From assembly GCA_035628505.1 (NCBI GenBank), contig DASPJR010000221.1:1-64000 (forward strand): 64,000 nucleotides of DNA, given 5' to 3'. Source of the DNA: DASPJR01 sp035628505. GTDB lineage: Bacteria; Planctomycetota; SZUA-567; H5-PLA8. A program made the translations under genes and the position numbers. Below are positions 48,809 to 55,560 of this stretch, one piece after another. The notes under the pieces are model-generated. The model did no database searches and had not been told where the DNA came from. It saw only the letters and a program-made list of their open reading frames with translations. The number at the start of each line of letters is the position of its first letter. Positions within the stretch are counted from its first letter, which is position 1.

Positions 48809-49699
48809 ATGAAGCCCATCGCTATTGCTCTCTGCCTATCGCTCTCAACGGGGCTGACCTATGCGGCTGAAGCAGCGTCTCCCGCTGGGGGCGACTTCAG
48901 TCAGTGGGATCAGGCACTTCAACTGCTTCAGCGTGGCGGACCGGCGATGTGGCTGCTTCTGCTGATTCTCGCGGCCGGCCTCTTCCTGATTATCAAGTGT
49001 GTTCGAGATCTCAGATTCGACCGGCATGTGCCGGGGGAATTTCACAAGGACGTTGTACACGTGGTGGATACGCGTGGTGTCGACGCCGGAGTCGGCCGCT
49101 GCCTCGACAACAAATCGTCGATGAGCCGGCCGCTTTATGCAGCTCTGTTGCGTTACGGCAGCGGGCGGCGGGACATGGAAGCGGGGCTGCTGGACGAATG
49201 CCGCCGCATCCTTTTTGATCTGCACCGTCCGCTGCGCATTATTTTTATCCTGGCAGGGCTCGCTTTTGTTGTCGGCCTTGAAGGCACCAGTTTCATGCTG
49301 ATGGCTCACTTCGACGAGGCCGCGGCGGGCGCGCGCATCGGCGTTGCGCAATCACTTATTCCTGTTTCCGCGGGCATTCTGATCGCCAGCGGGCTGGGCC
49401 TCTGCGGCTATTTATTGCGAATGAAAGCGGCCGATATTGTACGCGCCATCGAGGAACGCGCGATCGAGGCCGTCATCACGCTGGACCGCAAGGCGCGGCA
49501 GAGCATCCGGCTGATCGACGACATTGAAGAGCAGATTCCGACCAAGGACATGCCGGCGGTAAAGAATCCTCTGCCGGACCTGGATAAAGAATTTGAGGAG
49601 GGCCAGAGGGAAGGCAGCGGTATCAAGACGAGCATCACGACTCACGCCAATATGCCGGCCGCAACGGTTGAGCCAAAAAAGGCTGAGGCGGGAAGATAA
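48809..49699 (+). CDS. MotA/TolQ/ExbB proton channel family protein
   Basis: From ATG 48809 the 296-residue protein has a signal (MKPIAIALCLSLSTGLTYAA), a helix RGGPAMWLLLLILAAGLFLI at about 40-60, and the two further channel helices near residues 155-175 (IIFILAGLAFVVGLEGTSFM) and 195-215 (LIPVSAGILIASGLGLCGYL). These are the ExbB/TolQ layout with its first-helix G-G-x-x-M motif. It would conduct protons to energise an outer-membrane process with a TolR/ExbD partner, which is not in this window. The last 70 residues are charged. The frame is open back to 48557 without start context. Confidence 0.8.
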   Translation: MKPIAIALCLSLSTGLTYAAEAASPAGGDFSQWDQALQLLQRGGPAMWLLLLILAAGLFLIIKCVRDLRFDRHVPGEFHKDVVHVVDTRGVDAGVGRCLDNKSSMSRPLYAALLRYGSGRRDMEAGLLDECRRILFDLHRPLRIIFILAGLAFVVGLEGTSFMLMAHFDEAAAGARIGVAQSLIPVSAGILIASGLGLCGYLLRMKAADIVRAIEERAIEAVITLDRKARQSIRLIDDIEEQIPTKDMPAVKNPLPDLDKEFEEGQREGSGIKTSITTHANMPAATVEPKKAEAGR

Positions 49700-49719
49700 G
49701 CCGCACAGGAGGCACTTCA

Positions 49720-50208
49720 ATGAGCTCTTCCGAAATCGTCATTTATGAAAGCAAGCGCAAGGTTATCAAGCAGGCGGCTACTCTTTTTGCGATCTTCATC
49801 CTCATCGCTATTGGATGCGTCGTGATGTACTATATGAATCTGTATTCCGTAAAACTTCTGCTGGTGGGGGGCTTCGTCGGGCTGGCGGCGCTTTGGTACG
49901 GCTTTAAAGCCATGCTGCCGGCGCGTGTTATGCTGACCCTGACACCTGAGGGGTTGGCTGAGAAAAAAGTTATTGGCCAGCGCTTTCTCGCCTGGCGTGA
50001 CATCGAGCGCATTGAAATCAAGCTTGCGGAAGACTTCGAGCACCGCGAAGTCCGCATCGTTCCCCGGGAAACGCCAGATGATTTCATCCGCGTCAACGAA
50101 GAATTCCTCCCCGGTTCCCCGGAAGAATTGCAGAAGGTGCTGGAGCAATATCGCGAGAACGTGACCGGTATTCCGGCAAGTGGCACAGCCGCGCCTGCCG
50201 CCGGATGA
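49720..50208 (+). CDS. Two-helix membrane protein with PH-like domain
   Basis: The 162-residue protein starts MSSSEIVIYESKRKVIKQAA, with two transmembrane helices at about 22-40 and 45-67, followed by a strand-rich part (VMLTLTPEGLAEKKVIGQRF, LAWRDIERIEIKLAED) that fits the bacterial PH-like domain of STM3941-type proteins. A Glu-rich helix and a Pro/Ala tail close it. AGGAGG lies before the ATG. It starts 20 bases after the ExbB-like gene on the same strand and is likely cotranscribed. Exact role unknown. Confidence 0.7.
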   Translation: MSSSEIVIYESKRKVIKQAATLFAIFILIAIGCVVMYYMNLYSVKLLLVGGFVGLAALWYGFKAMLPARVMLTLTPEGLAEKKVIGQRFLAWRDIERIEIKLAEDFEHREVRIVPRETPDDFIRVNEEFLPGSPEELQKVLEQYRENVTGIPASGTAAPAAG

Positions 50209-50302
50209 CGGCTGCTTCAGCCGTCCGATAAGACGGGTGCTGCATGATGAGTTTTTTCATAAATCCAGTGGATCGAGGGCTCACATCACGTTTCATAATA
50301 CT

Positions 50303-51382
50303 ATGAGCTCACCGAGGACGCCTTTTCTGCTCACCCATATGCTGAGAGTACTCTGCGTTGCGCTGTGGCTGCTGGCTTTCAGCGCCGCGCACGCGCACGA
50401 CGGCAAGCATTATCCGGCTGGAAAACTGCTAGACCATAAAGTCTCCATCACCATCGATGGCAACGAACGCGTCATCAAGTCGAATGGCTTGCCGGATCAC
50501 GTTCCCGGCGTTTTTCCCAACCGCGGCAATCCGGGCACGATTTCAGCACAGGACTGGAACTTTCGCATGCCGCTGAAGCCGCAGATTTCCGAACGCTTGC
50601 GGCCCAGTCAGCACGCATCCTTTGGCGTGGCGATCAACGGAGTGCCCTTTGAGCCGGGCACAGCCGAATTCTGGAACGGCGATCCGCAGTGGAAGTACGA
50701 AGCCATGAGCGGCGCGATCGATCTGGGCCTCGACCAGAGCCACGCCCACGTTCAGCCCGGTGGGCTTTACCATTACCACGGCCTGCCGACGGGCATCGTC
50801 GAGCGCCTCGGTGGCGATGGAAAAAAAATGCTGCTCGTCGGTTACGCCGCGGACGGTTTTCCGATTTATACGAGCTTCGGCCACGCCGATCCGATGAACG
50901 CAAAAAGCGCGCTGCGCAAGATGAAGCCGAGCTGGCAGCTGAAAAAAGGCGAGCGGCCCAGCCCTCCCGACGGACCGGGCAGGAAGTATGACGGCACGTA
51001 CACGCAGGATTACGAGTACGTCAAAGGCTCCGGCGATCTGGACGAATGCAACGGCCGCATCGGCGTCACGCCCGAGTACCCGGATGGCATCTATCACTAT
51101 TACATCACCGATACGTTTCCGGTGCTCGGACGCTACTGGCGCGGCACGCCCGATCACAGCTTCTTCAAAAAAGGACCACCCGGCGGCGGTCCCGGCGGCC
51201 GTCGCGGTCCTCCGCCCGGCGAAAGGGATGGCCCGCCGCCTCCGTTTGATCATGAGCGCCGTCCGCGGGAAGGCGGGGGTGAGCGCGCGCGTCCTGAAGG
51301 CCCGCCCAATGGCGAGCGCAGGGGCCGTCCGCGTCCACCGGGCGGGGAAGGCGAAGAGCGCCGCCCGCCACCACGCAACTGA
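50303..51382 (+). CDS. Exported YHYH-domain protein
   Basis: The 359-residue protein has a signal (LRVLCVALWLLAFSAAHAHD). It carries the YHYH family hallmarks: GGLYHYHGLPTGIVERL near residue 158 and IYHYYITDTFPVLGRYW near residue 252. LVGYAADGFPIYTSFG and YDGTYTQDYEY are further family motifs. The last 60 residues are a Pro/Gly/Arg-rich tail (PPGGGPGGRRGPPPGERDGP). Function of YHYH proteins is unknown. The histidine-rich motifs suggest metal binding, and copper is a frequent guess. ATG 50303 or 50339 both lack a ribosome site. The gene ends next to the convergent ECF gene. Confidence 0.82.
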   Translation: MSSPRTPFLLTHMLRVLCVALWLLAFSAAHAHDGKHYPAGKLLDHKVSITIDGNERVIKSNGLPDHVPGVFPNRGNPGTISAQDWNFRMPLKPQISERLRPSQHASFGVAINGVPFEPGTAEFWNGDPQWKYEAMSGAIDLGLDQSHAHVQPGGLYHYHGLPTGIVERLGGDGKKMLLVGYAADGFPIYTSFGHADPMNAKSALRKMKPSWQLKKGERPSPPDGPGRKYDGTYTQDYEYVKGSGDLDECNGRIGVTPEYPDGIYHYYITDTFPVLGRYWRGTPDHSFFKKGPPGGGPGGRRGPPPGERDGPPPPFDHERRPREGGGERARPEGPPNGERRGRPRPPGGEGEERRPPPRN

Positions 51383-51390
51383 GACGACTT

Positions 51391-53028
51391 CTATTTCAAG
51401 CTGAATTCGATCTCACCCAGGTTTGTTGTTTCGCCCGCTTTAATCTCAATTTCCACTGTCTGCTCGCCAAGTGAATGGAACACGTTCAGCGTGAACTTTC
51501 CCGGCGGCAGTTCCGGAATTTCAAAGCTTCCATCTTTGCCGCTCACCGCCGCGAAGCGCGGATCGTGCACGACGATGTAACCTTGCATCCACGGATGAAT
51601 GTCGCACTGCAGCTTGATGATCTCCGGCTCTTGAAAATACTTCAAGCCTTTGATTCGCAGACGATCGTCGGTCAATGGCATCATGCGGTTGAAGCCTGGG
51701 TTTGTGGCATCGAGCGGCGTTGTGTGAATGTTGTGGGTGATGCGATCCGGATTCAGAACAATGATGTCTGTTCCCGGCGCCACGATCAGCACATGCGGCT
51801 CAAAGCGGCAGTCTTTCTGATTCAAAACGGGTTCAGGGAACGGGGCTTTCGGTCTCTCGGCTTTTACGTCCATGATGCGAATGACCGCATCCTTAATTCC
51901 AAGCGTCGCCGCATCAACGACCAGATCTTCCCGCTGGATGCTATGATTTTTGCAGTCCGGATACCTGCTGCGATCGAGTCGCAAGCGCTCAGGCGGCGGC
52001 GGTGTTCCTTTGAATTTAATACGACCCTTCAGGTTGCCATTTTTTGAAGCCGGCTTTGAAGATTGAGGCGTCTTTGCGGCTGTTGCTGTATTCTGTGAAG
52101 GCGCCTCGTTAACGCCAGGCGGCGGAAGCGGTGCCTGGGTGTGCCCGGGCGTGCGCGATGCCTCATCTGGCGTCTTCGGAACTGGAGCAGGCCCGAAATT
52201 CGCGGGAACGGCTGGCGTCGCCGCTTTCGCTGTCGTCATCTTCACGGCGGCGCCGCCCAGCACACCAGCCGCGAGCACGACGCAGCCATAAAATGCCAAG
52301 TGACGCACCGTTTCGAAAGCCATACTGCTCAGCGCTCCCTTGGCAAGCAGCGCACCCGCGGAAAGTCCTGTTGCACTCCCAGCCGATGCGACGGCCGCCG
52401 GCAAGGTGGCGACTAGCATCGGTGGCGCCGCCTGAACGCTGTGCTGCGCGAGCAGCGCCGTCAAAGCCAGCGCGGAAAGAGTGATTCCCCGTCTGGCAAA
52501 AAACTGGCGCAGCTTTTCGACTGCGCGTGAAACGCGTTTTTCTGCCGCATCGGTCGTGATGTTGAGACGGCGCGCGATATCCGGGCAGGAGCACTGGCTG
52601 AAGTAGCGCAGCACAATCGCCGCGCGGTCGCTTTCGCTGAGCGTGCTGATGGCGTCGTCCAGAAGAGGGCTGATCTGCACCCAGTCAACGTCGGAGGAGG
52701 ACGGCGAAGCCTCTTGAACATTCATAGCCGAAGCCTTCCGTTCGGTACGGTCCTGCGCGAGTTTGTGGCGCCGCGCGTTTGCCGCGGTCAGCTTGGTGAC
52801 GCTCATCAGCCACGCGGGAAGTACGGTATCTGACTTAATCCCAGCCGCTTTCCGTGAGAGCACGATAAACACCCCCTGTGTAATGTCCTCCGCCAGGTGG
52901 GAATCACCGCCGCTCTGGCGCAGTGCGGCCGAATACACGAGGTCGACATGACGGCGCATCAGCGCTTCAAAGGCTTCATCAGAACGATTGCGGACATAAC
53001 GTTGAAGCAGCAGATAGTCATCGTTCAT
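51391..53028 (-). CDS. ECF sigma factor fused to a membrane anchor and extracytoplasmic plastocyanin-like region
   Basis: The first 180 residues of this 545-residue protein are a sigma-70 ECF factor. Region 2 has LAEDITQGVFIVLSRKAAG, and region 4 has LSESDRAAIVLRYFSQCSCP then DIARRLNITTDAAEKRVSRA. Two hydrophobic stretches follow (ALALTALLAQHSVQAAPP and FYGCVVLAAGVLGGAAVKM), then a Pro/Thr/Ser linker. An extracytoplasmic part has copper-protein-like IVLNPDRITHNIHTTPLDAT and IIKLQCDIHPWMQGYIVVHD, and a carboxypeptidase-regulatory-like fold at SGKDGSFEIPELPPGKFTLN. ECF factors with long C-terminal extensions are known in planctomycetes. Here sensor and sigma factor would be one protein, with His and Cys residues fitting a metal site. 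Confidence 0.85.
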   Translation of the reverse strand: MNDDYLLLQRYVRNRSDEAFEALMRRHVDLVYSAALRQSGGDSHLAEDITQGVFIVLSRKAAGIKSDTVLPAWLMSVTKLTAANARRHKLAQDRTERKASAMNVQEASPSSSDVDWVQISPLLDDAISTLSESDRAAIVLRYFSQCSCPDIARRLNITTDAAEKRVSRAVEKLRQFFARRGITLSALALTALLAQHSVQAAPPMLVATLPAAVASAGSATGLSAGALLAKGALSSMAFETVRHLAFYGCVVLAAGVLGGAAVKMTTAKAATPAVPANFGPAPVPKTPDEASRTPGHTQAPLPPPGVNEAPSQNTATAAKTPQSSKPASKNGNLKGRIKFKGTPPPPERLRLDRSRYPDCKNHSIQREDLVVDAATLGIKDAVIRIMDVKAERPKAPFPEPVLNQKDCRFEPHVLIVAPGTDIIVLNPDRITHNIHTTPLDATNPGFNRMMPLTDDRLRIKGLKYFQEPEIIKLQCDIHPWMQGYIVVHDPRFAAVSGKDGSFEIPELPPGKFTLNVFHSLGEQTVEIEIKAGETTNLGEIEFSLK

Positions 53029-53134
53029 TCAGAGAGACTCCGCGACGGCATTTTGTTATGTGTGTCCGACAGCAATCCCGACAATAGAAATGGAAAAAGC
53101 GGCTCCTCCTGTTGTGTGTACCGCAGAGGTCATG

Positions 53135-53160
53135 AAAAAAGCGCCGGTTGCCGGCGCTTT
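53135..53160 (-). terminator. Terminator after the ThuA-like gene
   Basis: On the minus strand GCGCCGG-CAA-CCGGCGC is followed by six T. It ends the operon 53188-58557. Confidence 0.85.
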
Positions 53161-53187
53161 CGTCAATCATTCCACTGCAGACTAATT

Positions 53188-54084
53188 TTACTTTGCCGGT
53201 GGCTTCGAGACCGCCTCGATGTTCTTTTCGAGCTCGGACTTGTCCAGATCGCATTTGGCGCCTTCAGCGGGAATGTCGATTTTTGCGGTCCAGAGAATGC
53301 CGTTCACCACGAGCTTGCGGATGCTTTCGAGCTCGAAATAGCGGTGCGAGTGCAGGCCGGTAAAACCAAAGGAGCGGCCGCTGTCGGCGCGCTCGAACGT
53401 CCACGCGGTAATATCCTTCTTATCGGTGCTTGTCTCCGCCGCAAGCGCCTCTTTTCCCTTGCCCTTCGGCGCATAAAGGATTGGCGTCAAACCCTTGCTG
53501 TCGGGTCCGAATGTCAGGCCCACGCAGTAACCGTCATTCAGCGTGAACGGTTTCACGCCGCGCGTGACGGGATGATCGGGGAAGGTATTGAACGCTACGG
53601 TCCAATGGCCTTTGTTGCCTTTTTTGAAATCGTAGAACGCGCCCTGCCAATTGATCATGAGCTGACCCAGATCCGGCGGCAGCGCGGCAGCTTTGTGAAA
53701 CGTCGCGAGTCCGACGCCTCCTTCGAGCGCTTTGCCGAGAATTTCCATGCGCCCAGATTCAGTCAGTGGATGGATAACTCCGCCTTCGCCGCCTTCGAGG
53801 TTGAGCACAATGGCCCTGGCGTTGTCGAAAATCGCAGGATTCTTCGGCCAGCCGCCGCGAACGAGCGTCACGTGTACGCCGGGGGTCTGGCGCAGCATCT
53901 TGGCGATGCAGACCGAGCCGGCCCAATATTGATGCTGAATATTACCGGCCTGATTGCCGGCCACGATTACGATTTTCGCGAGCTTCGGATCGGGCGAGTC
54001 GACTTCCAGCGGAATGTTTTCGTCGTCTGCGGCAAGGAGGCTCAGGCAGGCAAGCGCGGCCACCATCAGAGCGTATTTCAACAT
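53188..54084 (-). CDS. ThuA-like domain protein, exported
   Basis: The 298-residue protein has a signal (MLKYALMVAALACLSLLAAD) and a ThuA/trehalose-utilisation fold related to class I glutamine amidotransferases. KIVIVAGNQAGNIQHQYWAG, ARAIVLNLEGGEGGVIHPLT, VGLATFHKAAALPPDLGQLM and FGFTGLHSHRYFELESIRKL are the family's segments, with the His of the last one conserved in the C-terminal G-x-H motif. The glutaminase Cys is absent, as in other ThuA proteins. It is last of three genes in a minus-strand operon (35-base gap) and probably acts on or binds sugars in the periplasm. Confidence 0.82.
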   Translation of the reverse strand: MLKYALMVAALACLSLLAADDENIPLEVDSPDPKLAKIVIVAGNQAGNIQHQYWAGSVCIAKMLRQTPGVHVTLVRGGWPKNPAIFDNARAIVLNLEGGEGGVIHPLTESGRMEILGKALEGGVGLATFHKAAALPPDLGQLMINWQGAFYDFKKGNKGHWTVAFNTFPDHPVTRGVKPFTLNDGYCVGLTFGPDSKGLTPILYAPKGKGKEALAAETSTDKKDITAWTFERADSGRSFGFTGLHSHRYFELESIRKLVVNGILWTAKIDIPAEGAKCDLDKSELEKNIEAVSKPPAK

Positions 54085-54119
54085 GAAACGTTTGGTCCTT
54101 TCGGGAAAAGAAAAGCTGC

Positions 54120-55544
54120 TTACGACAGGATGCCTTTCACGACATGGCCTGCCACATCGGTGAGGCGGAAATCGCGTCCGGCATAGCGGTACGTAAGTTT
54201 CTCATGATCGACGCCGAAGAGATGAAGAATTGTCGCGTGCAGATCATGCATGTGGACCTTGTCCTTCACCGCTTCGAAGCCGTATTCATCCGTCTCGCCC
54301 CACGCGACGCCTTTCTTCACGCCCGCGCCCGCCAGCCAGACGGTGAATCCCGTCGGATTGTGATCGCGCCCATCACGGCCGTCGCTGAATGGCGTGCGTC
54401 CGAACTCACCGCCCCACCATACGAGCGTGTCCTCGAGCAGCCCGCGCGCTTCAAGGTCCTGCAGCAGGCCCATGACGGGCTTGTCCACCGCGCGCGCATG
54501 CTTTTCATGCGCCTTCAAGTTGGAATGCTGATCCCAACGCGGGTTGCTGCCGTTGTCGGAGTAATTCACCTGGACAAAGCGCGTGCCGCGTTCGCACAGA
54601 CGCCGCGCGATCAGGCACTGCCGGCCGTAGTCGTCTGTTTCTTTTTCGCCGATGCCGTAGAGCTTTAACGTTTCCGGCGTTTCGCTGGAGATGTCGGTCA
54701 CTTCCGGCGCGTGCATCTGCATGCGGTAAGCGAGCTCGAAGGAATTGATCGCTGCTTCGACTTCGTCGTCGCCTTTCGCGTTGCGGGCCTGCTCCCGGTT
54801 CAGCGCCTGAAGAAGCTCAAACTGCTTTTTCTGCTGCTCGGGCGGGAGCAGCTCGTTGGTCACGTGCCGGAATTTCACCTGAGTGGCCGGCGCAGTTGCA
54901 CGGCCGATCGCCGTGCCCTGGTAGACGGCGGGCAGAAATGCATTCGAGTAATTGCGCGGTCCGCCCATGTTCTGCGTCGGGCTGATCGTGACGAAGCCGG
55001 GGAGGTTCTGATTCTCCGTTCCCAATCCGTAGGTCAGCCAGGAGCCTATCGACGGCCGGATAAAAGCCGTCGCGCCGGTGTGCAGGAACAGCGTCGCAGG
55101 CCCGTGTGCGACGCCTTCGGTGTGCACGCTGCGGATGAAACAAAGCTTGTCAACATGCTTGGCGGTTTCAGGAAAGAGCTCCGACACCCAGCGGCCGCTC
55201 TGGCCGTACTGTGCGAATTTCCATGGGGACTTCAAGACCGTGCGCGGCTGGACCTTGCGCGTCCGGGCGACATTGAATTCGACTTTCTTTCCGTCGTCCG
55301 CCTCCAATTTCGGCTTGGGATCGAAGGTATCGATGTGGCTCGGTCCGCCCTGCATGAACAGGAAAATGATGCGCTTGGCTTTAGGAGCGAAGTGCGGCGC
55401 CTTGGGCGCGAGCGGACCGGCTTTCTTCTCCGCGCCGTACGCATTCGACATCATGCTTGCCAGCGCCAGAGAGCCGAAGCCGCAGGCGAGCTTGCCAAGC
55501 AGTTCGCGGCGCGAAGGCTGCTGAATCAAATCGTGTTCGCACAT
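54120..55544 (-). CDS. DUF1501 protein with Tat-type signal
   Basis: This 474-residue protein starts with a twin-arginine-like signal (PSRRELLGKLACGFGSLALA). It carries the DUF1501 pattern FLFMQGGPSHIDTFDPKP, NLPGFVTISPTQNMGGPRNY, GTRFVQVNYSDNGSNPRWD and VWWGGEFGRTPFSDGRDGRD, of the alkaline phosphatase/sulfatase-related fold. It follows the PSCyt1 gene after 16 bases. This pair is highly characteristic of planctomycetes and some Verrucomicrobia, where they are thought to help polymer degradation. Catalytic role is not proven. Metal ligands probably include the D and H of GPSHIDTFD and HNPTGF. Confidence 0.9.
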   Translation of the reverse strand: MCEHDLIQQPSRRELLGKLACGFGSLALASMMSNAYGAEKKAGPLAPKAPHFAPKAKRIIFLFMQGGPSHIDTFDPKPKLEADDGKKVEFNVARTRKVQPRTVLKSPWKFAQYGQSGRWVSELFPETAKHVDKLCFIRSVHTEGVAHGPATLFLHTGATAFIRPSIGSWLTYGLGTENQNLPGFVTISPTQNMGGPRNYSNAFLPAVYQGTAIGRATAPATQVKFRHVTNELLPPEQQKKQFELLQALNREQARNAKGDDEVEAAINSFELAYRMQMHAPEVTDISSETPETLKLYGIGEKETDDYGRQCLIARRLCERGTRFVQVNYSDNGSNPRWDQHSNLKAHEKHARAVDKPVMGLLQDLEARGLLEDTLVWWGGEFGRTPFSDGRDGRDHNPTGFTVWLAGAGVKKGVAWGETDEYGFEAVKDKVHMHDLHATILHLFGVDHEKLTYRYAGRDFRLTDVAGHVVKGILS

Positions 55545-55560
55545 CGTCCACTATCCTCCG

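Noticed and set aside
52897..54186. 429-codon plus-strand frame across the ECF and ThuA genes
   Set aside because: It lies opposite two genes with clear family motifs and crosses a terminator. Shadow frame.
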